Shown here: positions 24,050 through 31,743 of the stretch, in pieces
Position numbering within the stretch: position 1 is the first letter of the stretch
Layout: each line of letters begins with the position of its first letter
Source of the DNA: Levilactobacillus zymae
Lineage (GTDB): Bacteria > Bacillota > Bacilli > Lactobacillales > Lactobacillaceae
NCBI RefSeq assembly: GCF_032190635.1
Contig: NZ_JAVLAS010000005.1
Coordinates: 1 to 35,796 of the forward strand
DNA: 35,796 bases
Direction: 5' to 3'
Translations under genes and position numbers: made by a program
Notes under the pieces: model-generated
What the model was told of the DNA's origin: nothing
The model's database searches: none
What the model saw: only the letters and a program-made list of their open reading frames with translations

Positions 24050-24078
24050 ATTATACAGGCAAACTAGGAATCTACCAA
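24050..24078 (-). promoter_or_regulatory. Toxin 2 promoter
   Basis: Minus-strand TTGGTA (24078-24073) and TATAAT (24055-24050) are spaced by 17 bp. The leader of about 100 bases carries AAGGCGGTGGC as in module 1. This promoter is divergent from the following rightward gene. Confidence 0.75.
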
Positions 24079-24121
24079 GCATGTAAGTAATTACAAAGGG
24101 TTATTATTATGGAGGCAAAAC

Positions 24122-25264
24122 ATGAACATATCTGAACTATCTGAAATTCTGAAATCAAATCAACACGAAACTGACACTTACGATTTTAAAGAACGCTGGG
24201 AGAACACAAATAGTGAACTTCTAAAAGATATTCTAAGTTTTGCTAACACAGCTCACCATAAAGATTGCTATTTGATATATGGAATCGATGATAGTAAACA
24301 CGTTGTTGGCATAACTGATGAAGATAAAAACCAAAAGAACCAACAAATGATCACCGATTTTTTAACACACGTTCATTTTGCCAATGATTCCATTCCAAAC
24401 GTTATATTCAATAAACTACCTGTTGATGGCAAAATAGTGAATATTCTTACAATCAAAGATAGTGATCAAGTCCCCTTTTATTTAGCAGACGATTTTAAGG
24501 GAAAGGGAAGGCCAATTAGCAAGGGGACTATATTCTTCAGAGATAAAGATTCTGATTTTGGATTTCAATCTGTTCCTCCTTACAAAACTATGGAAAAATT
24601 GTGGCAGAAACATTTCCACCTCGATTTAAAACCCAAAGATCGTTTCCCGTACTTATTAGATGACATTTGTAATTGGTCATGGCATGATGGTGACCCAGAA
24701 AAGTTTGTTTATAATATAGATCCCAATTTTTGCATTGAGATAGAAGAAAGGGAAGACCAAGAAACTTCTATACAGGTTGAAAGCTTTAGCGTAAACTTAC
24801 CCAATCCCCAAATATTCTGGTCTTCTGTTTCATTAAAATATAATCAACAAGATGTAATGAATCCTTTAACAGGCATGTCTTTAGATGGTGGTAGGGGATT
24901 TGTAATTTATCCTGAAATTTCTAAAATAAAGGATTTATATTACTATTATTATTTTGCCAATAGCCTTAGAGAAAAAGTAGGTAATGTCGTTAACTATCAA
25001 AAACGACATGCTACAGGTACATTTACGATCGATGACTATTTTAATTCTATAGTACAGTATAGCGATGACAAACAAAAACAACTAATCGAATCGGAAATAG
25101 AAAGCAAAAAAATTGATTTTTCTCCAAAAGATAAAGAAGTAAAAGAGCTAAACAAACATTTAACAACCACGTTCGGTAAAAAATATGTGGAAAGGCACAC
25201 TTTTTCGTCTATGATCAGTCAAATAAAGTTAACTCGATATATAAATAAAACAATAAATAAATGA
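24122..25264 (+). CDS. AlbA_2/Schlafen-type putative nucleic-acid-binding protein
   Basis: This 380-residue protein has an N-terminal AlbA_2 domain (about 5-155): ETDTYDFKERW, LLKDILSFANT and YLIYGIDDSKHVVGI are its typical stretches. The C-terminal 220 residues have no recognised domain. It stands alone, with TATGGAGGCAAAAC as ribosome site. It has lower GC and different codon taste from the tra genes. Such genes occur in phage defence islands and as regulators; a defence role is plausible but unproven. The short repeat TTAACC/GGTTAA near 25274 may be a weak terminator. Confidence 0.75.
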   Translation: MNISELSEILKSNQHETDTYDFKERWENTNSELLKDILSFANTAHHKDCYLIYGIDDSKHVVGITDEDKNQKNQQMITDFLTHVHFANDSIPNVIFNKLPVDGKIVNILTIKDSDQVPFYLADDFKGKGRPISKGTIFFRDKDSDFGFQSVPPYKTMEKLWQKHFHLDLKPKDRFPYLLDDICNWSWHDGDPEKFVYNIDPNFCIEIEEREDQETSIQVESFSVNLPNPQIFWSSVSLKYNQQDVMNPLTGMSLDGGRGFVIYPEISKIKDLYYYYYFANSLREKVGNVVNYQKRHATGTFTIDDYFNSIVQYSDDKQKQLIESEIESKKIDFSPKDKEVKELNKHLTTTFGKKYVERHTFSSMISQIKLTRYINKTINK

Positions 25265-25293
25265 AGGCTATGCGTTAACCTGCGGAGGTTAAA

Positions 25294-25632
25294 CTAGTTT
25301 CCTAATTGATAATCAAAAACGATAGTCTTTAATAAATGAGGGAATCGTCGATTCAATTCTGCTTGTCGTAAGGTTAGATAACTATGAACACCTGAATGTC
25401 TAATTGAGATTAAACCATTTAGTCGTAGATTCCTATAATGTTGTGACAAGTTGCTTTTCTTGCCTAGGTCACTAAAAATTTCACAGGAACATTCTTGGTT
25501 TTCTTTAAATAGTGTGGATACAATTTTTATCCGAGTGGGGTCACTTAGTGATTTCAATATTTGAGTAAGGGTTAATTTGTCGATGTCAGCGTTAGTAAAA
25601 ACAGTATCTGTCACCTTCTTGTCACTTCCCAT
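25294..25632 (-). CDS. ArsR/SmtB-family repressor
   Basis: This 112-residue winged-helix protein contains LKSLSDPTRIKIVSTLF and KKSNLSQHYRNLRLNGLI, the ArsR recognition-helix region. Two cysteines (ECSCEIF, around residue 49) lie where metal- or redox-sensing ArsR proteins have ligands. The ATG at 25632 has little Shine-Dalgarno. It is divergent from an NTF2-like gene, and a 34-bp palindrome lies between. It probably represses both genes; the inducer is unknown. Confidence 0.85.
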   Translation of the reverse strand: MGSDKKVTDTVFTNADIDKLTLTQILKSLSDPTRIKIVSTLFKENQECSCEIFSDLGKKSNLSQHYRNLRLNGLISIRHSGVHSYLTLRQAELNRRFPHLLKTIVFDYQLGN

Positions 25633-25646
25633 TAAGATAATTTACT

Positions 25647-25680
25647 TTTCAATTGTTTAGTATATACTAAACAATTGAAA
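25647..25680. promoter_or_regulatory. 34-bp perfect palindrome, likely ArsR operator
   Basis: Bases 25647-25680 are perfectly symmetric (half-site TTTCAATTGTTTAGTAT). The centre TATATA and flanking TAGTAT/ATACTA could supply -10 elements in both directions. It fills almost the whole gap between the ArsR gene and the NTF2-like gene, so one dimer could control both. Confidence 0.85.
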
Positions 25681-25692
25681 GAAGGAACTGCT

Positions 25693-26055
25693 ATGAACCA
25701 AAAATTAGAAATAATTGAACATTACTTTAAACTATCAGATTTAGCTTCTAGTGATCACCAAGCATTAAACGAAATCATCAATTTATTTTCCAATGATGCT
25801 GTTGTTGAGGGAGCTAATGGGGTTGTTGCTGATAATACAGCTAAGATTGCTAGTTTCTTTGAGAACTTTTTTAAAGATAATCAGGAACTACGCCATTTAT
25901 GTTGTATCAGTCCTAATAACGATGAATACAAGACTGAATGGGTTGTTGCCGGTCGCAAAAGGAATGGTAAATTATTTGCGCTTCATGGCTTTGATCAATA
26001 CCAATTTAGCCAACAAAATAAAATAAGCTTTTTGAAAGTTGAAATTAGTAAGTAG
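25693..26055 (+). CDS. NTF2/SnoaL-like small protein
   Basis: This 120-residue protein from ATG 25693 (GAAGGA upstream) has the helix-sheet order of SnoaL/NTF2-like domains. It begins KLEIIEHYFKLSDLASSDH, followed by LINLFSNDAVVEG-type patterns and an aromatic C-terminal strand. An earlier TTG at 25675 lies in the operator and is unlikely. It is divergent from an ArsR repressor and ends before a strong terminator. The ligand or reaction is unknown; genes of this kind are often part of stress or detoxification units. Confidence 0.75.
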   Translation: MNQKLEIIEHYFKLSDLASSDHQALNEIINLFSNDAVVEGANGVVADNTAKIASFFENFFKDNQELRHLCCISPNNDEYKTEWVVAGRKRNGKLFALHGFDQYQFSQQNKISFLKVEISK

Positions 26056-26068
26056 AAAATCAAAGTGG

Positions 26069-26098
26069 CCACTAGGGTATACCCTAGTGGTCTTTTTT
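26069..26098 (+). terminator. Terminator of the NTF2-like gene
   Basis: The 22-bp perfect palindrome at 26069-26090 (half CCACTAGGGTA) is followed by TCTTTTTT. It is a strong rho-independent terminator. Confidence 0.9.
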
Positions 26099-26160
26099 AT
26101 TTCTGTGCTATACTAGGCATTACAAGTGTTCATTAGAACTGTCCAAAAGGAGAATTGGAA

Positions 26161-26415
26161 ATGGCTAAAATCGGTTATGCGCGTGTGAGTTCCAAGGAGC
26201 AACATTTAGATCGACAGTTAGCGGCTTTAAAAGACGTTGATAAATTATTTACGGATAAATTAAGTGGGGCTAACACTAATCGGCCAGAACTGCAAAAAAT
26301 GCTGGCCTATATTCGTGAGGGTGATATTGTAATGGTCACGGAATTAGATCGCTTGGGACGGAATAATCAAGACTTAACTAAGATTATGAACACCATCCAA
26401 GCCAACGGTTACTAA
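26161..26415 (+). pseudogene. Truncated serine recombinase/resolvase
   Basis: This is the 85-residue N-terminal piece of a resolvase/invertase. YARVSSKEQHLDRQ contains catalytic Ser10, and TELDRLGRNNQDL is conserved. It stops where the family continues for another 100 residues including the DNA-binding helix-turn-helix. GGAGAATTGGAA precedes the ATG. After the stop a small open stretch (26426-26485, MTQTGHHQTWFDRLVAWFK) may be debris from another gene. A second, different resolvase remnant lies at 31090. Confidence 0.85.
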
Positions 26416-26560
26416 AGTAGTTAAGATGACCCAAACTGGTCATCACCAAACTTGGTTTGATCGATTGGTGGCTTGGTTCAAATAATTGCTAATCTGAGGG
26501 TTCAGCACGTATACTAAAGATATTAAGGAATGACCGATGGCCAAAATAGGAGGAATCAAC

Positions 26561-26857
26561 ATGGCTGATAATGTGTTAATGGCCTATCATATTGTGCATG
26601 ATCCTGATGAGCGGGCAAAACATGTTTTGAATACAAAAAAGTTGTATAAGTGGCGGATTACCGAAAAGACGAAGGGCACCCCGGTAGTTGGTAATGTGGC
26701 GTTAGTCCAAACCCAGTTTGCGAAGCGTACCCCAGTTATGATTTATGCGACAAAGGAAGTTGCCAATGATTTAAGTGACTTACAACCAGTTAAAGCATTT
26801 ACGAACAATCGTGATCAAGAGACGGTTAATCAAACGTTTGATGACCTGATGAAATAA
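26561..26857 (+). CDS. DUF5839-like small protein of lactobacillar plasmids
   Basis: This 98-residue protein begins MADNVLMAYHIVHDPDERAK and has AGGAGG directly upstream, which decides this start over an ATG at 26537. It is compact and beta-rich with a basic middle (YKWRITEKTKG). I recall such proteins as common next to resolvases and IS elements in Lactobacillaceae, but the family name is from memory. No function is known. A terminator-like hairpin follows. Confidence 0.65.
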   Translation: MADNVLMAYHIVHDPDERAKHVLNTKKLYKWRITEKTKGTPVVGNVALVQTQFAKRTPVMIYATKEVANDLSDLQPVKAFTNNRDQETVNQTFDDLMK

Positions 26858-26863
26858 CTTAAT

Positions 26864-26900
26864 GGCCCGTACCAACTATTATTCCACGTTGGTATGGGCC
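26864..26900 (+). terminator. Hairpin after the 26561 gene
   Basis: A 13-bp stem (26864-26876 with 26888-26900, GGCCCGTACCAAC with one G-U in the RNA) lies seven bases after the stop codon. Only a short T-run (ATTTT) follows, so it may be an imperfect terminator. Confidence 0.65.
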
Positions 26901-26927
26901 ACATTTTAAGCTCATAAAAGTAGCCCA

Positions 26928-27107
26928 ATGTTTAATATAAATGTTGTAGCAAATGTAGTTCAAAAAATTGATTATGAATATGAAATTACTATAAAAAATA
27001 AGGGGAAAATTCTAGAAGAGCTAGATAATATTGGTATAAATAGAAAATTCATATATCCGGACCCAGATAATATAGCTCAGTATATTAAAGAAAAAAACAG
27101 GTTATAG
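26928..27107 (+). pseudogene. C-terminal remnant of an FRG-domain-like protein
   Basis: This 59-residue open frame is AT-rich and has no ribosome site. ILEELDNIGINRKFIYPDPD and IAQYIKEKN match the end of FRG-type domains (the GI-x-LFPD-l-x-a-x-i pattern). The upstream two-thirds of the domain are missing, so it is probably the tail of a lost gene cut by a rearrangement at about 26920. FRG proteins are associated with defence and toxins. Identification is by pattern only. Confidence 0.5.
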
Positions 27108-27220
27108 TTTGAATTATCTACAACTATATTAGACCCGGTTTGTAAAATTAAGTTAGAAATTTAAAAAGCCATTTGTGATAGACTTTTGAGTGTCAAAATC
27201 AAAAGAAAGGCTGATCACAA

Positions 27221-27446
27221 ATGACCTATACTCATCTTACCATAGACGAACTTGCCACAATTTATTCTTTTTGGAAACTCGGTAAAAAGGCTTATCTAGT
27301 GGCCCCAGCGCTCCATCGGAGTGCTGAAACTGTGTATCGTATTTATCGGTTTCTTGACGCTGGCGGTACGATTATTGATTACCAATGCCACTATCGAAAG
27401 CATAAACAACATTGTGGGCGTAAACCAATTCAACTACGCCCACCGG
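27221..27446 (+). pseudogene. Truncated IS30-type transposase (N-terminal piece)
   Basis: About 75 residues match the N-terminal helix-turn-helix of an IS30 transposase: MTYTHLTIDELATIYSFWK, then SAETVYRIYRFLDAGG and HCGRKPIQL. Similarity ends near 27440, where sequence belonging to the convergent efflux gene begins. The reading frame then runs on meaninglessly to 27535. A 10-bp inverted repeat (27170-27179 with 27214-27223) includes the start codon and could hide it. The catalytic domain is absent, so it is inactive. Confidence 0.75.
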
Positions 27447-29291
27447 TCAACTTTTTAATGGCTTACGATCTGTCAACAAAGCAATCGGCGACAGAATCAA
27501 GACAATCACCGCTCCTACTAAGTAGGTATGACTGAAGGCCTGGCTGATTTGTCGATTCTTAGTATGCTTAATTTTTCTCAAAGCTGTCGTTAAAGCTTCT
27601 TTTTGTGCCAATTGTTTGAGACCTACTAACAATTTTTTCTGGCCCTTGCTTATTTTCTGATTACCCAAATTAATTTTTTGAGAAGCTACTGATAGTTTAG
27701 ATATAGCGGTATTTTGATTTTCTAACTTGGTTAAGGTAAGTGCTAGTTGCTGGTTGCCCGCTTTTAAGTTGTCAGTAGCTAGTGCTAGCTTCTTCTGGGC
27801 TTGATAGACCTGGTGAAGATCGGTTTCCTTTTGGGGCTGTGGTAAATCAACTTGAGATTTGGCCGCTTGTTTAAGGGCACGTCTTAGGTTCGTCTGTTTG
27901 TTTTTAGTTGTCAATTTGGCTGATCCAGTAGTGGAAAATAGGCTATTCAATTGTTGATGAGCCACTTTATTTACTTTTGGTGATAATTGCTGTCGATCAA
28001 CAATTTGAATGGCATCTTGATGAATATGCTGCTTAGCTGTATTGACATTATTATCAAGGACCGTTACTAGAATTGCAATTCCTAAGCAGGTGCCAATTTG
28101 GCGCGCTGCGTTAACAATTCCCGAACCAATCCCACTTTTATTTTTTGGCAAATGCTTAACCGAGGCCACTAACGAAACCGAAGAGAACCCAAAACCAACA
28201 CCGTTAATCACCAGAAAAGTAATGACAACAGCTTTAGGCGTTGTGGTAGTGATAAACGACAAGAGTAGTAAACTAGCTGCCATGACTAAGAGTCCAATCA
28301 AAGTAACCGGAACTGCGCCAACTTGATCAAATAACTTAGTTCCCAAAGGCATCGCTACCATGATTGTTAAGGAAACTGGAATAATAATTAGGGCTGCATG
28401 TAATGCTGTATCGTTCAGAACGTCTTGTAAAAAGTAATTTAAAATCAGGGTGGGGCTAACTAATGCAAAGCCGGTTAAAAAGTAAACTAAACTAGAAGCA
28501 GTTAGGGTTTTTTCACGGAACAAATCTAATTCAAGTAGTGGGTGTTTGACTTTACTTTCGATAAAGATGAATAATCCAATAGCTAATACGCCGCCAATGA
28601 GTGTTCCTAAGATGATACCTGATTGCCAACCATATTGGCGGCCTTCTAGTAGGCCAAAGGTTAGGCCACCCAAGCCTAGTGTTAAAAGAATCGTTCCTGG
28701 TAAATCAATTCTCCCCGCCAAGGATTCGTCATATGATTCTCTTACCCCCATAGCTATAATTAGAAAGGCTACAATGGTTAAGGGGACATTAATGCCAAAT
28801 ACCCAGCGCCAAGAAGCATATTCAATAATCACACCACCAATCGGTGGCCCTCCGGCAGCGGCTAAAGCCGTTACCGCTCCCACAGCACTAGCAATTTTAG
28901 ACATATACGCTTTGCCAAATATTTCAATTCCCATTGGTAAGACAATCGGGGTAATAATGGCACCGCCTAATCCTTGAAAAAATCGAAAAACAATCAATTC
29001 TGGTAACGACGTTGCCAGCATACAAGCCGCAGAAAAGCTGCCAAATAAGGCTAATCCTAATAACATAATTTTTTTACGACCATAACGATCGGCAATCTTT
29101 GAACCAGTGATCATAAACACGGCTAAGGCTAACATATAGATAGTGGCAACCCAACTTGTATCAGTTAGACTGGCATTGAAATGGCTCATAATTTTGGGTA
29201 AAGCAATGTTGACGATAGTACTGTCTAAGGTGCCCATAAACATCGCAATGGTTAACCCGATAAAACTGATAATTTTAGTAGCTTTTGACAT
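27447..29291 (-). CDS. MFS multidrug exporter, 14-TM EmrB/QacA type
   Basis: This 614-residue transporter begins MSKATKIISFIGLTIAMFMG. Conserved motifs are LDSTIVNIALPKIM (motif D1), GSKIADRYGRKKIMLLGLALF (motif A) and AAGGPPIGGVIIEYASWRW (motif C). A long soluble insertion with coiled-coil character (about 415-590) precedes the last helix, a known feature of many lactobacillar members. AAAGGAG is the ribosome site. Its regulator is the TetR gene at 30503; an IS30 element now lies between them. Predicted to expel lipophilic drugs or bile-like compounds. Confidence 0.92.
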   Translation of the reverse strand: MSKATKIISFIGLTIAMFMGTLDSTIVNIALPKIMSHFNASLTDTSWVATIYMLALAVFMITGSKIADRYGRKKIMLLGLALFGSFSAACMLATSLPELIVFRFFQGLGGAIITPIVLPMGIEIFGKAYMSKIASAVGAVTALAAAGGPPIGGVIIEYASWRWVFGINVPLTIVAFLIIAMGVRESYDESLAGRIDLPGTILLTLGLGGLTFGLLEGRQYGWQSGIILGTLIGGVLAIGLFIFIESKVKHPLLELDLFREKTLTASSLVYFLTGFALVSPTLILNYFLQDVLNDTALHAALIIIPVSLTIMVAMPLGTKLFDQVGAVPVTLIGLLVMAASLLLLSFITTTTPKAVVITFLVINGVGFGFSSVSLVASVKHLPKNKSGIGSGIVNAARQIGTCLGIAILVTVLDNNVNTAKQHIHQDAIQIVDRQQLSPKVNKVAHQQLNSLFSTTGSAKLTTKNKQTNLRRALKQAAKSQVDLPQPQKETDLHQVYQAQKKLALATDNLKAGNQQLALTLTKLENQNTAISKLSVASQKINLGNQKISKGQKKLLVGLKQLAQKEALTTALRKIKHTKNRQISQAFSHTYLVGAVIVLILSPIALLTDRKPLKS

Positions 29292-29309
29292 CTATCAAAC
29301 GCTCCTTTC

Positions 29310-29366
29310 GGTAACAGATGAATACAAAGGAAACATTTGTTACCTTTATTTGCGACTTTTAGTATA
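29310..29366 (-). promoter_or_regulatory. -10 and operator of the efflux gene, -35 displaced by IS30
   Basis: An inverted repeat GGTAACA (29310-29316) / TGTTACC (29338-29344) lies in the transcript leader. The minus-strand -10 is TATACT (29366-29361). Removing IS30 and one ATAA copy would place TTGTTT exactly 17 bp upstream as -35; with IS30 present TCTACC is there instead. ATTTGTTACC recurs at the TetR promoter. Confidence 0.7.
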
Positions 29367-29383
29367 ATTAGTCCTAAGCATAA

Positions 29384-30426
29384 GGTAGATTGCAAATTTA
29401 ATCCGAATTTTTGGACAAATTGGTCAGCATAACCTGATACGGTGTTTGCCAGTCGAGTATTTTAAGCGGTCGCTGGTTAATTTGGAGTAACGTCGTCGTT
29501 AAATCTTGAGCACTAATGTGCTCAAAACGAGTCCCCTTAGGATAAAAATAACGTAAATTCCGATTAAAGCGTTCATTACTACCACGTTCAGCTGGCGTAT
29601 AAGCATGACAGTAATAGGTCTTAATACCATATTGTGATTCAAATGATACTAGCCCACTAAACTCAGTACCACGGTCCACAGTAAAACTGTGCACCGGTCC
29701 ATTAAAAGTTGTTAGGAACTTAGTCAGTGCTTCATTAACACTCGCTGTCGTTCGATCTTTTAACCGGTATGCCCAAAGGAACCGTGATTTTCGATCGATT
29801 AAAGTTAATAAAACTGCCTTACTATGCCCACGAGGACCAACGACTGTATCTAGTTCAAAATCGCCGATGCGATTACGTTGATTAATCATCATGGGACGCT
29901 GTTCAATTGATCGCCCCAAAGATTGATTATATTTGGATCGTTGGTCAACGTTACGCCGTTGGCGTACGCCATGTTCAGGTAGATCATTCAAGGAGAAATC
30001 AATTCTCCCCTGATTTAGCCAATTATAAATAGATTTAGTAGCTAGTTTAAATTCGTGAGCAATCATTCCTGGTGACCAGCTTAGACGTAAATGGTTGAGA
30101 ATTTTTTGCTTTAACTCATCGCTCAGCTTAGTTTTCCGACCACATCGTGATCGCTTGTATTCGGCATCTGTTTGTGCTAATTCAGCCTGATAAGGTTGAC
30201 ATCGAGATAATTCATAAGAAATTGTTGACGGTGATCGGTTCAGCCGAACGCCCATTTGGATATTGGACAGCCCTAGTTCACAAAAGGTTTCGATTTTAAT
30301 TCGTTCGGAATAGGTTATACTAGACAAAAGATCAGCTCCTAAAAGATGGGTTTGTGGTAAACACCATTTTAAAGGAAGCTGATCTTTTTTGTCCGAACAG
30401 CGTTCGGATTAATTTTACAATCTACC
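29384..30426 (-). mobile_element. Complete IS30-family element, 1043 bp
   Basis: The ends are 23-bp inverted repeats starting GGTAGATTG and ending TTAATCCGA, with two differences. They are flanked by the direct repeat ATAA (29380-29383 and 30427-30430). One intact transposase lies inside. Size and style fit ISLpl1-like elements of lactobacilli (from memory). Intact ends, frame and target duplication point to a recent insertion. Confidence 0.92.
29398..30327 (-). CDS. IS30-family transposase
   Basis: This 309-residue DDE transposase starts at TTG 30327, with AGGAG eight bases upstream. The N-terminal helix-turn-helix is SNIQMGVRLNRSPSTISYEL. Catalytic residues lie in DFELDTVVG (D), FTVDRGTEF (D) and ERGSNERFNRNLR (E). 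Length and motif order are complete, so the element should be mobile. Confidence 0.95.
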   Translation of the reverse strand: MSSITYSERIKIETFCELGLSNIQMGVRLNRSPSTISYELSRCQPYQAELAQTDAEYKRSRCGRKTKLSDELKQKILNHLRLSWSPGMIAHEFKLATKSIYNWLNQGRIDFSLNDLPEHGVRQRRNVDQRSKYNQSLGRSIEQRPMMINQRNRIGDFELDTVVGPRGHSKAVLLTLIDRKSRFLWAYRLKDRTTASVNEALTKFLTTFNGPVHSFTVDRGTEFSGLVSFESQYGIKTYYCHAYTPAERGSNERFNRNLRYFYPKGTRFEHISAQDLTTTLLQINQRPLKILDWQTPYQVMLTNLSKNSD

Positions 30427-30442
30427 ATAAAAACAATCCTTA

Positions 30443-30478
30443 TTGGCTAAGTGCTACAGATTGCTATAATTTGTTACC
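30443..30478 (+). promoter_or_regulatory. tetR promoter with operator half-site
   Basis: TTGGCT (30443-30448) and TATAAT (30465-30470) are spaced 16 bp. TTTGTTACC (30470-30478) overlaps the end of the -10 and matches the operator half-site at the efflux gene, suggesting autoregulation by the TetR protein. The promoter survives the IS30 insertion. Confidence 0.7.
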
Positions 30479-30502
30479 GATAGTAGAGGAGATGTTAATA
30501 AA

Positions 30503-31078
30503 ATGAACGGAAAGCAGCGTATGGTTGAGCAGTCTAAGCAATGGTTATGTGACGCCCTTATAAATTTAATGACGAAAGAGAACTTTCAGGATATTTCTAT
30601 TACTGAAATTGCCCAAACCGCTGAATTATCGCGAAAAACGTTCTATCATTCTTTTAAAAATAAAGAAGCGGTTATTAATTACTTGTGTGATCAGTTGTTC
30701 GACCAGTACTTTGAACAATTGCTCCAGCAGAAACCACAGGTAGGGGAAATGATGTTAAAAACTACTTTTGACATTTTTTTAAATTTTTGGTGGCAAAAAC
30801 GAGATTTAATTCAATTATTGATCCGCCAAGGCTTATTTGATCACATGAATGAAATTTGGCAGCAAAAAGCAATCCCCCGTTATCAACAGTTTGCAGCTCC
30901 TTGGCATGTTCAGGGCACTCCTACCCAAGTGAATTATGTGATGGCTTTTCAACTAGGTGGTTTTACCAATATTCTACGTGTCTGGTTAGGCCAAGATCAG
31001 CCTGAGTCACCAGAACAAATTAAGGATTTAATGTTGTTGGCTGCCCAGCAATTAGCTGATAGTTTGAATACAAACTAG
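30503..31078 (+). CDS. TetR/AcrR-family repressor
   Basis: This 191-residue protein has an N-terminal TetR helix-turn-helix, ISITEIAQTAELSRKTFYHSF (about 33-53), and a helical ligand-binding domain. A ribosome site GAGGAG lies upstream. It belongs to the divergent efflux gene across the IS30 element, as shown by the shared ATTTGTTACC motif. The C-terminal domain is of the kind that binds bulky hydrophobic drugs. It probably represses both genes. Confidence 0.9.
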   Translation: MNGKQRMVEQSKQWLCDALINLMTKENFQDISITEIAQTAELSRKTFYHSFKNKEAVINYLCDQLFDQYFEQLLQQKPQVGEMMLKTTFDIFLNFWWQKRDLIQLLIRQGLFDHMNEIWQQKAIPRYQQFAAPWHVQGTPTQVNYVMAFQLGGFTNILRVWLGQDQPESPEQIKDLMLLAAQQLADSLNTN

Positions 31079-31089
31079 ATTAGTTAGAC

Positions 31090-31228
31090 AGAAACAATCA
31101 GGATTTAACTAAGATTATGAATACCATTCAAAATGAGGGGCATGAGTGATGTCGATGTTGCCCGTAATACAGGAATTAAACGGACAACCTTTATAAGGTA
31201 TTGAAAGAAATTTAATGTTAACAGATAA
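31090..31228 (+). pseudogene. Decayed serine-recombinase remnant
   Basis: Translation gives RNNQDLTKIMNTIQNEGHE then a stop. In another frame comes DVARNTGIKRTTFIRY, stop, KKFNVNR, the end of the resolvase DNA-binding helix-turn-helix. Most of the middle and the whole catalytic part are missing. It shares the NNQDLTKIMNTIQ segment with the fragment at 26161 but differs in DNA, so it derives from a separate resolvase gene. It is cut on the right by the IS3 element. Confidence 0.75.
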
Positions 31229-31404
31229 TAGGTATGCTCCTACGTCAAGTTTTGGTACTAAAAAAATTAGCCGTTTATCCTAATTCTTTCGGTGTTATAC
31301 CAGTTAATGTAATTTTCAACTCTGAGGACTAAGAACGTGTTTGGATACTTTGACATTCGATTTGATTTTAGTTAAATTAGATCAAAAACAGGAGTTTTTA
31401 ATCC

Positions 31405-31743
31405 ATGAAAAGCTTTGCACACCATTATAGTAGCGACATCTCTCGTGAACAATTTGAACTAATCCGGACAGATCTAGAAGGCATACGTAAGCGGACTAAG
31501 CCAAGAAAGGTTGATTTATATGATATCTTTTGTGCCCTGCTTTATACCTTGAAAAATGGGTGCGTTTGGCGCGATTTACCCAGCGATTTTCCTAAATGGG
31601 AAACCGTCTATTATTACTGGTTACTTTGGACTAAAACGCCATCTCCTGCTGGTATCACTCCTCTGGATAAGGTTTTAAAAAAATTGTCAGCCAACATCGG
31701 TTGGCTCAGAAGCGTTCAGTTTATACATCGTTCATCATTCTAG
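31405..31743 (+). CDS. IS5-family transposase, first frame (OrfA)
   Basis: This 112-residue frame starts MKSFAHHYSSDISREQFELI, with AGGAG upstream. It carries the typical N-terminal IS5 segment (RTKPRKVDLYDIFCALLYTLKNG and CVWRDLPSDFPKWETVYYYW, split here for length). It ends out of phase with the catalytic part. A frameshift signal at 31677-31706 should join it to the next frame. Alone it may act as a DNA-binding regulator. Confidence 0.85.
   Translation: MKSFAHHYSSDISREQFELIRTDLEGIRKRTKPRKVDLYDIFCALLYTLKNGCVWRDLPSDFPKWETVYYYWLLWTKTPSPAGITPLDKVLKKLSANIGWLRSVQFIHRSSF
31677..31706 (+). promoter_or_regulatory. Programmed -1 frameshift signal in the IS5 transposase
   Basis: The heptamer A-AAA-AAA (31677-31683) is in the proper zero-frame phase (TTA AAA AAA). 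Five bases downstream a 6-bp hairpin begins (AGCCAA 31689-31694 with TTGGCT 31701-31706). This is the standard -1 slippage layout and yields DKVLKK followed by IVSQHRLAQKRS. Confidence 0.85.

Noticed and set aside
26426..26485. Nineteen-residue frame after the truncated resolvase
   Set aside because: No ribosome site and too short; probably debris of a lost gene.
28546..28977. 143-residue rightward frame opposite the efflux gene
   Set aside because: It is a proline-rich shadow antisense to a well-supported transporter gene; the same holds for 28042-28326 and 29143-29367.
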